DNA of 17,485 bases from Amoebophrya sp. AT5.2 (Eukaryota; Sar; Dinophyceae; Syndiniales; Amoebophryaceae). Each line of letters opens with the position of its first letter. The first letter of the stretch is position 1. The notes beneath the pieces were generated by a model. The model was not told where the DNA came from, did no database searches, and saw only the letters and a program-made list of their open reading frames with translations. Shown here in pieces: positions 1 to 8,500 of the stretch. Where the stretch lies: NCBI GenBank assembly GCA_005223375.1, contig RXOD01004880.1, positions 1 to 17,485 of the forward strand. The letters are read 5' to 3'. The translations under genes were made by a program, and so were the position numbers.

Positions 1-48
1 GGAAATTGTCGAGCGGGGACCGCCGGAAATTGTCGAGCGGGGACCGCC
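1..48. repeat. 24-bp perfect tandem duplication at window edge
   Basis: Two identical 24-base units lie head to tail at 1-24 and 25-48, each beginning GGAAATTGTC and ending GGACCGCC. The first copy starts at the first base of the window, so the array may continue upstream. The unit length is a multiple of three and one frame stays open through both copies, so it could be the tail of a repeat-containing coding exon or a minisatellite. No function is assigned. Confidence 0.85.
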
Positions 49-1268
49 CTCTGCTTCTTGCGGCCGTTGAGCAGAGACATGATAGCCGCGTCGTTGTAGT
101 AATTTCTCCGATTCCGACCGTCGAGCCCCGAGCATGTACTTCTCTACGAATGAACAATCCGATCCTTCCATTCGCTCAAAAATTATTATTATTGCACATT
201 AAGTACGACCGACTCTGCTTAGTCAGTGCGCGGCAGACTTTGACTTTTAAAATTAAAACTGAGGCTGAGGGCACTTCTAGCCGCAGGCGTTGCAGAGCAG
301 GAGTCGAATTCATACTCGAGCTTGCTTCTCGCAGCAGATGAAAAATTATATTTTTTGGTCCAAGTAGTAGAACAGGATGATGCAGTTGGAGATGGTTGCT
401 GGTGCCTGAAGGGGGGAGAGTCGAGAAGGCGGATCGATGTATCGAAATCGTTCCAATAACGAGCATAGATAATCATGAACGCGATACCACGAAGGCTCGC
501 GCAAGCGGCTTGATATAGAAAGATACGTAGACTAAGACTCTGATCCGTAGTGACCACAGTTTTGTTTTAATCTTCAATGAGAACTAGATAGAAAATAAGT
601 GAAAGCCGCGGATGGATTGCGTTGCAACGCTACACTACAGACGCACACACTAGATAACAGAAGTACGCCTGTAGCTGTGCCTGTTGTATATGTGCCTGCA
701 TCACGTGTCTCCTCCTCCTGTCAACACGAACACTCGGTCCGTATCTATATCTTCTGAAGTACGGTGGGCGCGCTGCCTTTCATTATCATTGACATAGACA
801 TTGGAGCATGATGATTCAGACGAGACTCCTGTACGAAGCTGAACGTTTGATGCCTTGGGGAGGAATTTGGGGCGCAAGTTGAACTGCAACGTCTGTCCTT
901 AAGTCATCAATGCAGTAGTGGGCTTCGGTGGCGACGGCGGGCTCTGCTTGTAGTTCTGTATTCGAAAGTCCTTGCGTTCTCGGTCGTGAAAAGCAGCTCA
1001 ATACATAGCGGCAGCTCGTACATGTCTGTGACTGTGTGTAAACAACTACCCCAAGCTTCAAGTGAAAATCAAAATTGCTCTCCACGCTTGTGCTCTCTCG
1101 ACGGTTTCCATTTTTTGAATGTCTTTCCAGCAGCGCAATCTGTCGGATTGATACACAACATCGACTCCCAGATCGTTCGCCACTTTTCAAAACGAACAAA
1201 AAAACCGACGCGCATCGCTACCAAAAGTTTTTTTCGCGTCTCGTCTTTCCCCCATAGGAAGGGCAGAG
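49..1268. other. intergenic, no supported gene
   Basis: Open frames here are short, have no codon bias or recognisable motif, and often lack an ATG start. A pyrimidine-rich tract ends in an AG at 1256-1257 (TCTTTCCCCCATAG), only 11 bases before the ATG of the next gene. This resembles a splice acceptor, either of an unseen upstream exon or for trans-splicing. A 15-base string at 283-297 recurs at 1790-1804 on the other side of that gene. Nothing else is recognisable. Confidence 0.5.
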
Positions 1269-1604
1269 ATGATCATGCTCGCAAAGAAGGCCATTGTGTT
1301 TCTTCTCGGTGCCGCGGCGTCGATGGGCGAGAATGGGGACGTCGCGGGCCGCGTCTCGCTGCTCCAGACCATGAAGCAAAGCGAGAAGAAGCAGGGCGAA
1401 AAGCAAAAGGCAAGGAGGGTCATCGTGGTCCCTCGCGCTCGCCCGGTGGTTCATTTGCCCCCGCCGCGCCCCGTGATCCATGTGCGACCGCGCCCCGTGA
1501 TCCATGTGCGTCACCACCCGCACGTGATCCATCACCCCGTGGTCCACCATGTGACCCAGCCGCACACCATCCACACCGGCCCGCCGTCTGCGTCTTGCGC
1601 TTGA
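1269..1604 (+). CDS. small secreted His/Pro-rich protein
   Basis: This 111-residue protein is not recognised as a known family. Residues 1-20 look like a signal peptide: Met, then a Lys pair, then a hydrophobic core (AIVFLLGAAASMG). A short charged segment with SLLQ at 30-33 and a Lys-rich stretch at 36-50 follow. From about residue 57 to 102 the sequence is built of a degenerate motif, Pro then [V/T]-[V/I]-His, recurring at 60-62, 69-71, 77-79, 86-88, 91-93 and 100-102. Twelve of the last 50 residues are His. Two units are near-identical at DNA level with a 24-base period (1464-1486 and 1488-1510), showing recent internal duplication. Third positions are strongly G/C, in contrast to flanking DNA, which supports real coding. 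I infer a secreted or lumenal protein with possible metal-binding or aggregating character. An overlapping longer frame at 986-1768 is judged a shadow. Confidence 0.62.
   Translation: MIMLAKKAIVFLLGAAASMGENGDVAGRVSLLQTMKQSEKKQGEKQKARRVIVVPRARPVVHLPPPRPVIHVRPRPVIHVRHHPHVIHHPVVHHVTQPHTIHTGPPSASCA
1464..1511 (+). repeat. 24-bp coding tandem repeat (PRPVIHVR units)
   Basis: Two 24-base units, differing at their last base, lie inside the His-rich gene. They encode the octapeptide PRPVIHVR twice. The repeat keeps the reading frame. More diverged units flank it at protein level. Confidence 0.85.
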
Positions 1605-2951
1605 GGTTGAGGAGCAGGGACATTAGACTACTACTTCCTTGTACTTTCTTAATTTCTATAGCCGTATCTATCTTGCTCGTCCCCATCGTTCAATCTACAT
1701 CACATGCATCTTCTGAGTTTGTTTCGCTTTCGATCCCGGACGTGAGTCGCCATGTGATCTTTCTATGAGTCGAGTCAATCAATCGGAGGGCAGGCGTTGC
1801 AGAGACAATAGAAGCTGAGTCATAGTATCAGACTGTCAGCCGCACCCGCAGGTCGCACTCGCAGCTGTTTCCCCCTACAGCGAGCGAAAAATTATTTTCT
1901 TGCTGGATGCTGGTGGCTGGTATCCGACCCCGAGTTGACGCGACAGGTCGAAGTCGGTGTAACCAACATCAATGAAGAACGCGAGACCATGCTGCTGGGG
2001 GCTCGCGCGTTTAGAAAACACGAACACACGCTTGATTTTCTATTTTTACAAGTCAATGTCGAATAGTAGATCCTGATTCGTACGAGACAACCTCCACAAC
2101 CACAACTTACGACAATTTTGATTCTGTTTGTAGTTTATTCATCTTCAGAAGGCCGAAAACGAGAGCCGCTAAACCCTACGAGGGGTACATCAGCAGCACC
2201 CAAACTAGAGCTAGAATATATATAAGAGAATGAAGCGTGTTCTTGTCGTACTTGTATGCATAGACAAGCAGGTGTTTCTGCTTCCTGTCGCTCGCTGACT
2301 TACGGTCTGTAAAATCTCTCCAGCAGGCAGGCGACAAATATAGAAGGATTCCGCAAATAAGCGACCAGACGAACGACGTGGAGAAACATGATTCAGCTTG
2401 CAGTTCAAAAATCAGTGAGTGAGGACGGCAGCATGTTCATGATGATGATGTTGGTGCTCATGATGCGTTGTTCTCGTGTTTGGTGGGCTCATCATCATCG
2501 TCGGCGCTGCACACGAGTGTCAAGCTTGCTCGTCTTTGCTCGCTTTCGCGCCTTCGCTTTTTTTCCTGCTGGTCGCGATTCGTGATCGTGCTTGTCGCTG
2601 ACCGTGGCAGTCTTTGGATGAAGAAGAATCTTGATCTTCTTGCTTCACACGATCAGAATTTTTGAAGATGTTGACATCGGTCGTGGTTTCTCTTGTAGTA
2701 GTTCATCAGAAAAATGAAAATAAAAAAATGGAAATCGATGATCAATAAATATCGCTGCCGGTCGATGGCTCACTCCACTTCGTGATTTCAACGTTCTATT
2801 TACTTAGTTCTCCTTTTCCTTTTGCTTCCAGGCTCGTTTTTTATGCAGCATGCATGCAGAATCAATCCTCTTGAGCCCCCCATCTATCTATTCTACTTGA
2901 TATTCATTGGACGACTTCTTCTAAGTCGGCGGCCACCGTCACGGAAGCATA
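1605..2951. other. intergenic; possible leader of the SET gene
   Basis: No supported gene. A TATATATAAG stretch lies at about 2217-2226. ATG-rich low-complexity sequence (GATGATGATG) lies near 2436-2470, with a CATCATCATCG string nearby. A long pyrimidine tract (TCTCCTTTTCCTTTTGCTTCCAG) ends in AG at 2830-2831, about 120 bases before the SET-gene ATG. It is the best acceptor-like site in this gap and could be used for cis- or spliced-leader splicing. The interval 2832-2951 contains short upstream ATGs. A donor-like GTGAGT follows ATG-started codons at 2415, but linking it to the downstream gene is speculative. Confidence 0.4.
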
Positions 2952-5006
2952 ATGGCCACTGCGGCAGCCTCCAATCCGTCTGACGGCGAGCAGGAGTATT
3001 CCGCGCTCGAGCGTAACGTGAACGCGGTAGTGGAGTCGCTCAAGGCTGCTCTCTCGAGCTCGAGGAGCTGTCCATCTCCTATTGAACAAGATGATGCTGT
3101 GACCGCAATCGTGCAGCGAGTCGGGCGGAACGCGGCGCTCGCAGCGCAGGCCGAGGTGGACGAAGCCGCAGTTGACACCTTTGCCGACGAAGAAAACTGT
3201 TTTTTAGATAACTACGAGATCATCTACAGCAAGAACAGCGAACAAGTGCTGGAGGCGGATGGTGCGCCGGCGCAGTTGTCACAAACGGCGCAGAGCAAAA
3301 CGGATCCGGAGGGCCTCGGAGTGTGCGCGAAGAAGGCGCTTTCGCAGTACCAGGTGGTGTTTGAAGACCAACCCGTGCTGAGGCACGACGTGGAGCAGAG
3401 AGAGTTCACGATAGAAGAGTGCGAACGGTGGTTCTGGCACGAACTGTCCGGGGATCAGATGGCCGCCGTTCTGCGCCTGAAGTGCAGTCCGCAGGCGGGC
3501 AAGAGGACGTCGCCGTTTGATGAGGAAGGAGGTCGTGATGAGGACGCGGCCGGGGACAAAGAAGCTGATTCGTCGGTGTCCTCGTCGGACGAGAAAAATA
3601 CGACCGAAAAGAAAGGGACGACGAGAGGAGAAGCTGGTTTGCAAAAGGTCTCTCCGGAGGCCCTGACGCACCTACTGAATTTGTCGGAGCGCGGCTTCCC
3701 CACTGAGCAAGAGATCCGGGCTGTGCGCGACTACATCCGGCAGAACGACTTTGACCACCTGCTGGACGTTGGTAATGTAAATGTTGCAGGAGCCGCGACT
3801 TCTTCCTGCTCATCTTCCTCGCTGAAGTTTCGCGAACTGTTGCTTTCTTCGCCCGCCGCGATTCAGAAGCTCGCGACCAAGATGGCGTTTGGCGCCGTGC
3901 GGACGAACAGCATCAAGGAAGACAACTTTGTGTTCCTGTTCCCGCTGCTATCTCGAGTGAACCACGGCTGCGAGCCAAACCTGTGGCAGCAGAACGGAGT
4001 CGTACTGGCGCTGCGCGACATTGGTGCTGGGGAAGAGCTGTTTTGGTGCTACCCACAGGGCAAGGTGCTGGACGAGTGGGAAGAAACGGCGCAGCACTTC
4101 CTGTTCTTGGACAGGGACTCGCGGCAGGAGTACTTGAAGCGACTTTACGACTTCGAGTGCAGGTGCCGAAGGTGTTGCAGAACAAGTCTGGTGAAGAGCA
4201 CAATCGATGCCGCAACTACAACTACTACTACAACATTCCCGAAGCTACCGCTGGACACGGCGGTGCTATCCCAGAAGCAAGACGTAGACGGAGAATACAT
4301 CATCACGCCCGGCCGCGGCGGAGGGAGCGCTGGTGGGGTCCCGGGCGTCACTTCTCTCGCTGCTGCAAAAGAGGGGGACGATGGCGCTGCCGCCGCAGAG
4401 GACGCGAGAGTGCAGGAGAACGCGGAGTTGCTGCCGTTACGGCAGGGATTCACTGAATTGACACAGTTCGTGAACAAGATCACGTCCACACCAGCCAACG
4501 GAGGAAATAGAGGTGCCGAGGATCATGCCACGAGCACCGCGCCTTGTTCCGAACAAGAGGTTGGTGCTTGTGCTACACCGACGAGCGAGGAGGAAGAAGA
4601 ACGGCACGACCGGGAGTGGCACGAAGCAATTGAGCTCCTGAACGCGCTGGAAAACGGGTTGGAGGAACGAAACTTACGACTCGACATCAAGCTGATTGCT
4701 CAGTGCGCGACCTTGCGGGCGGTGTACGCCAGCGCGGGACTGCTGGCGGCTGTGCTGGAGTCCTCGTCATCCTCATCCTGTTCTTCCGCCGACCTGGACC
4801 AAAGGAAGGCTTTGAGTTTGTGCATCGAGGCAGTGCAGCGGGAGCTGAAATACCACCTGCTCGGGTACGGCGCGGAGTCGCAGGCAGTGAAGGACCTAAC
4901 CAGGGTTCTGGGAAAGCTGTACGTGATCCAAACCCTGCGGCAATATGTGAAACAAGCGGCAGTAAGAACGAGGGTTGCAGCAGAGGGCGGTCTCGGGGGA
5001 GCGTAA
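2952..5006 (+). CDS. SET-domain lysine methyltransferase, SMYD-like without MYND finger
   Basis: This is an intronless 684-residue protein. The SET domain is split as in SMYD/SET5-type enzymes. The N-terminal part at about 118-145 carries the AdoMet-binding GLGVCAKKAL and the following VVFEDQPVL. A long insertion, acidic and Ser-rich at about 185-230, comes next. The C-terminal part at about 311-367 holds the signature NHGCEPN (337-343) and GEELFWCY, ending in Tyr367. A cysteine-rich post-SET segment FECRCRRCC follows at 401-409. The Cys/His-rich MYND zinc finger that usually sits inside SMYD proteins is not visible. Residues 422-428 are seven Thr, and Ser runs occur elsewhere, so the 411-560 linker is low complexity. 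The C-terminal 570-680 is helical and reminiscent of the TPR-like SMYD tail. The family transfers methyl from AdoMet to lysines of histones or other proteins; the substrate here is unknown. The ATG is the first after an in-frame stop at 2922-2924. The stop TAA lies within a GTAAGG donor-like string at 5003-5008, so a longer spliced form cannot be excluded. Confidence 0.88.
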   Translation: MATAAASNPSDGEQEYSALERNVNAVVESLKAALSSSRSCPSPIEQDDAVTAIVQRVGRNAALAAQAEVDEAAVDTFADEENCFLDNYEIIYSKNSEQVLEADGAPAQLSQTAQSKTDPEGLGVCAKKALSQYQVVFEDQPVLRHDVEQREFTIEECERWFWHELSGDQMAAVLRLKCSPQAGKRTSPFDEEGGRDEDAAGDKEADSSVSSSDEKNTTEKKGTTRGEAGLQKVSPEALTHLLNLSERGFPTEQEIRAVRDYIRQNDFDHLLDVGNVNVAGAATSSCSSSSLKFRELLLSSPAAIQKLATKMAFGAVRTNSIKEDNFVFLFPLLSRVNHGCEPNLWQQNGVVLALRDIGAGEELFWCYPQGKVLDEWEETAQHFLFLDRDSRQEYLKRLYDFECRCRRCCRTSLVKSTIDAATTTTTTTFPKLPLDTAVLSQKQDVDGEYIITPGRGGGSAGGVPGVTSLAAAKEGDDGAAAAEDARVQENAELLPLRQGFTELTQFVNKITSTPANGGNRGAEDHATSTAPCSEQEVGACATPTSEEEEERHDREWHEAIELLNALENGLEERNLRLDIKLIAQCATLRAVYASAGLLAAVLESSSSSSCSSADLDQRKALSLCIEAVQRELKYHLLGYGAESQAVKDLTRVLGKLYVIQTLRQYVKQAAVRTRVAAEGGLGGA

Positions 5007-5545
5007 GGATTGACATCGAGTGCAGGTGGCGGAGCACCAGCTGCACGCCTCGAAGTCGAACTTCATGAAAGAATAACTTGTGGTAGGAGCAGCTGCCGTA
5101 CCCTCAGAACAGCGCCGAAATCGATTAAATTCAACCGATGTAGATGTAGGTGTAGCTCCTGTCGAATGATACAACACCTGCTGACTTTGTGGTACTTTTT
5201 CGACTTAGCACCAGCAGGCTGCAGTTCATCTGGTTCTGGACTCGTCGTCCACGGCGGTTTCGACCGTATTCAGTAATCAGAGGAAGTGACTGAAGATGTG
5301 AAATGATGCTTCTGTTATGTTAAATCTTCCTTCCCGGCGTTCTTGAGAGAGGATGATTGAGAGACAAAAGCATCAAAACGCGAAGTAGCGCCAGAATAGG
5401 AGGAGATGGAGAACGCGAACGGAGCTTGTTAGTTAGTGTTAGCCCTCGCGCTTCTTCAGTACGTTTGATGGCAACCGCCCTGCCACATCTTGACCTCTCA
5501 GCATCAATGTATGTGTAACTTCTGCGGTGCGACAAAGAAAAAAAT
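5007..5545. other. intergenic, nothing recognised
   Basis: No gene is supported. A short imperfect hexamer repeat (GATGTA GATGTA GGTGTA) lies at 5137-5154. A CTTCTTCAG acceptor-like site ends at 5459, 86 bases before the next ATG. An in-frame TAA at 5516-5518 closes the frame upstream of the coiled-coil gene, which supports its start at 5546. Confidence 0.45.
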
Positions 5546-8500
5546 ATGCGGTCCACCTTCTCCGCAAGGCGACGCGACAAGCTTTCTGCGGAGACGCGCG
5601 AAGCACTCTCCACGGAGATTTCGAGGGGCCTCGAGTTCTTGAAATACGAATCGCTCGAAGGGATGGGACGGAATTGGCCCATTCTCGTTACCAACAAGCT
5701 GGGTGGTGCGGCCGTAAATAGACAGTCGCAGGCACTGCCTACGGAGGTATACTACTACAATGCACAGAGACGTTCGGATCGATGGTTTCCAAGCGAAGCT
5801 CGCAGGTTGGTGTCTACCTCTACTTCTATGTCAACCTGCAAGGCAGAGAGAAACAATTTCTTCATTTATTTATTTGCTAGATAACGTTGACGTTGTGGTT
5901 GTTCGACATGGACTTCGATGTAGCCAGCAGCTTGGGCTTTCGGAATCGGTACGTTGCTCAATTCGTACAACAGGCCATGAATGTGGCCATGGGGGGTCAA
6001 GACGCAGTCAACCCGGACGAGGACAACGGCGGACGGCGTGAACAACTGAAGCTGGTCGCTTACGATGCCGAGCATGTGGTCGTCGACGACGCAGCGTCAT
6101 GTTCAAGAGGACCGCCACGAGTGACGAGCAATGCGGAGATGGTGGAAGTCGAAGTTCTGTCAGTAATCGCAACGCCGACGACACTGCAATCAGAAAGCAT
6201 TTTGGTTGAGGAGGACGAGATTGAAGAGGTGTTTGAAATTGATGACGCCGACGACGCTCAGGTGGAAGATGCGAACATGGGGAAGACGGACCGCCACCGT
6301 CCCCACCACGACTACTCGAACGTGGGCTTGCAACTCGCGCCGGAACGCAGGTCGCATTCCTGTCCGCCCTGCGAGGAAGACGGGATCGTGGACGATCTGG
6401 ACATGCAGCAGCTCGAGAGCCGCGACGACTCGGTGGAAGAAGTGGATAAAAGCTGCGACAACCTGTCCGTGTCGTCACTCCGCCACTACACGTTCGGGAA
6501 ATGCCTGTCGTCGCGGCAGCGGACGTCGTCACCAATGTTAAGGGGAGAACTCGTGCGACAAGTACGACGTTTTTGGTTTTCTTACTTTCATTCTTACTTA
6601 CTGTCTGTTACCTGCTAGCTACGTCTTTCTTAATTACTGACACTGACTTGAACAACGTAATACCGTAGTGGATCGTTCGTTCCACTTTCAGGTTCGTCTC
6701 CAGAAGAAGGAGATCGCCCGTCGCGACCGCGAAATCCGGCGTGTCGAGTCTGCGTGGAGTCGTGAGGTGTCCGTCCTCCGTCAGCAGATCGGAATGATCG
6801 CGCTGCAAAAATGCGCGTCGCATTCGATGCTCGAGGATCGTCCACCGTCGGGCAGCTACGTCGAGAGTGTGCCGTCCCTGTCCCGCGACCACCCGAACGC
6901 GAACCCGAGCATCGAAGCCGATACATCAGCTGCAGGAGGAGGTCGCGAATTCACTACTTGTTCAATGCAGAACTACGAGGACAACGACGGGACGATCTCG
7001 AGCATCAAGCTAAAGACGAAGAGCGCTGATCATGAAGATCGACGCAGCGCCGGCCATGAGGAGGAATTTACCTCGAACACCAACACCAGGGAAGTTGTCT
7101 ACGTCCTGGAAGATCACATCGCAGCTGCGGGGATGGGGGCGCGGGACCGCGAGCCGGCGCTCGAAGAGAATGTCGTGCGACCGCCGTCAACCTCGTCAGA
7201 GCCGCTACAGGAGCAGGAGAAGCAGCAGGACCGTGACTTCTTCCCCTGGTGTCGCGAGCCGCCGCCCTACGATTTCTTGGCCGACGAATACGAGCGGAAG
7301 GCGAAAAAACTGCAGGAGCGCGAACGGGAACTCGAAGCGTATTTCAGCGTTCTGCGCGAACACGAAAAGCGCCTGCGCTCGTTGTTTCCTCCTGCAGGCG
7401 ATGCTTATTCCTGCGCGAGCGGCAGCGAGTTGCTGGACGTCCTTTCTGGAGTTCCCACCGCTACGCCTGCCGTAAAGGCTGACGTGTTGAAAATCGCGGC
7501 CCAGATCCAGAAGGAGGAGCTCAGTACCTCGTTTGCCCCGATGAACAGCACCGACGATGGGAACCGAATGAAATTGCAAACGGACGACGAGCAGGGTGAA
7601 CGCACGATCAAACTACCGGGGTTGGCCGACCTAACGCCAGCCACGGTGGAACTGCATGACAAGGTCAAGGTTGGTAGTGCATCTGCAGTTCACGAAAAAG
7701 AAGTAGGCCGCGAGGAGCCGTTGCCGGCGATGGAGGAAGCTGGCGAGGATCATGAACGTTCTCTTGTGCCTGTGGCTCCCGCCCCGTCAAAAACCATCGA
7801 TCACCTTCATCCCAGTGGTGCCCCTCCTTCGTCGGTCGTGGAAACGCTGTCAGCTTTCTTATCGACAAACGAGCTCCGCCGTTTCGCCGGCGCGACGCCG
7901 CACCCAGAACACTCGAAGGCAGCGGTGACTCCGAAAAAGGACGCTCAGCATGGTGTCGGTCATCACGGCCATCTGAACTTCCTCGTGGATGACGTTGTTC
8001 GAAGTCGGGTGCCAATCCCGGAGAAGAGCCCCGGAGCGCCGTCGCCAGAACCTGAAAAAGAAGTAGGAGAGCCGAAAAGCTGTAATAAAGCAGAGCCAGC
8101 AGATCGTCCAGATCTCGTTGATCGTGAGCAGCGCGACGATAACCTGCTATCCGTGGACGTCTCGCCGATCGAGTCTTCGAAGGAGCGCACGATGACGCTC
8201 CTGGAAGAGGAGGATTTCCCAGCGCGACGGCTGTTTGACCACCTTGCGAGGATTCCGGGTGCTAGCGGCGCCCCTGCGGGAATTGTGGGGGGTGCTGGTG
8301 AGAAGAGCGCAAAGCTGTCTTCGGTGCCAGCACCGAGACCGCCGCGACTGCCGACGCAGCCTGCTTTACCGAAAGTACAGTTCGTCGATGCCGAAGCGGT
8401 CGAGAAGAGCATGCAACTGCGGCGCCGTGAAGAACTCGTGCTGGCAAGGGAAGACCAGGTACTTAATCAAGATGAAGAAAGTACTACAAATTAATACAAA

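Noticed and set aside
986..1768. 260-codon + frame overlapping the His-rich gene
   Set aside because: The translation is Arg/Pro-rich shadow sequence of the better-supported frame at 1269-1604, extends far into A/T-rich flanks and shows no domain or signal peptide.
2388..2665. Met/Arg-rich short + frames near 2.4-2.6 kb
   Set aside because: They arise from ATG/GAT low-complexity sequence and have no protein features.
6008..6535. 175-codon minus frame opposite exon 2
   Set aside because: Antisense shadow; Arg/Pro/Ser-rich random composition, while the + strand frame is needed for the spliced gene.
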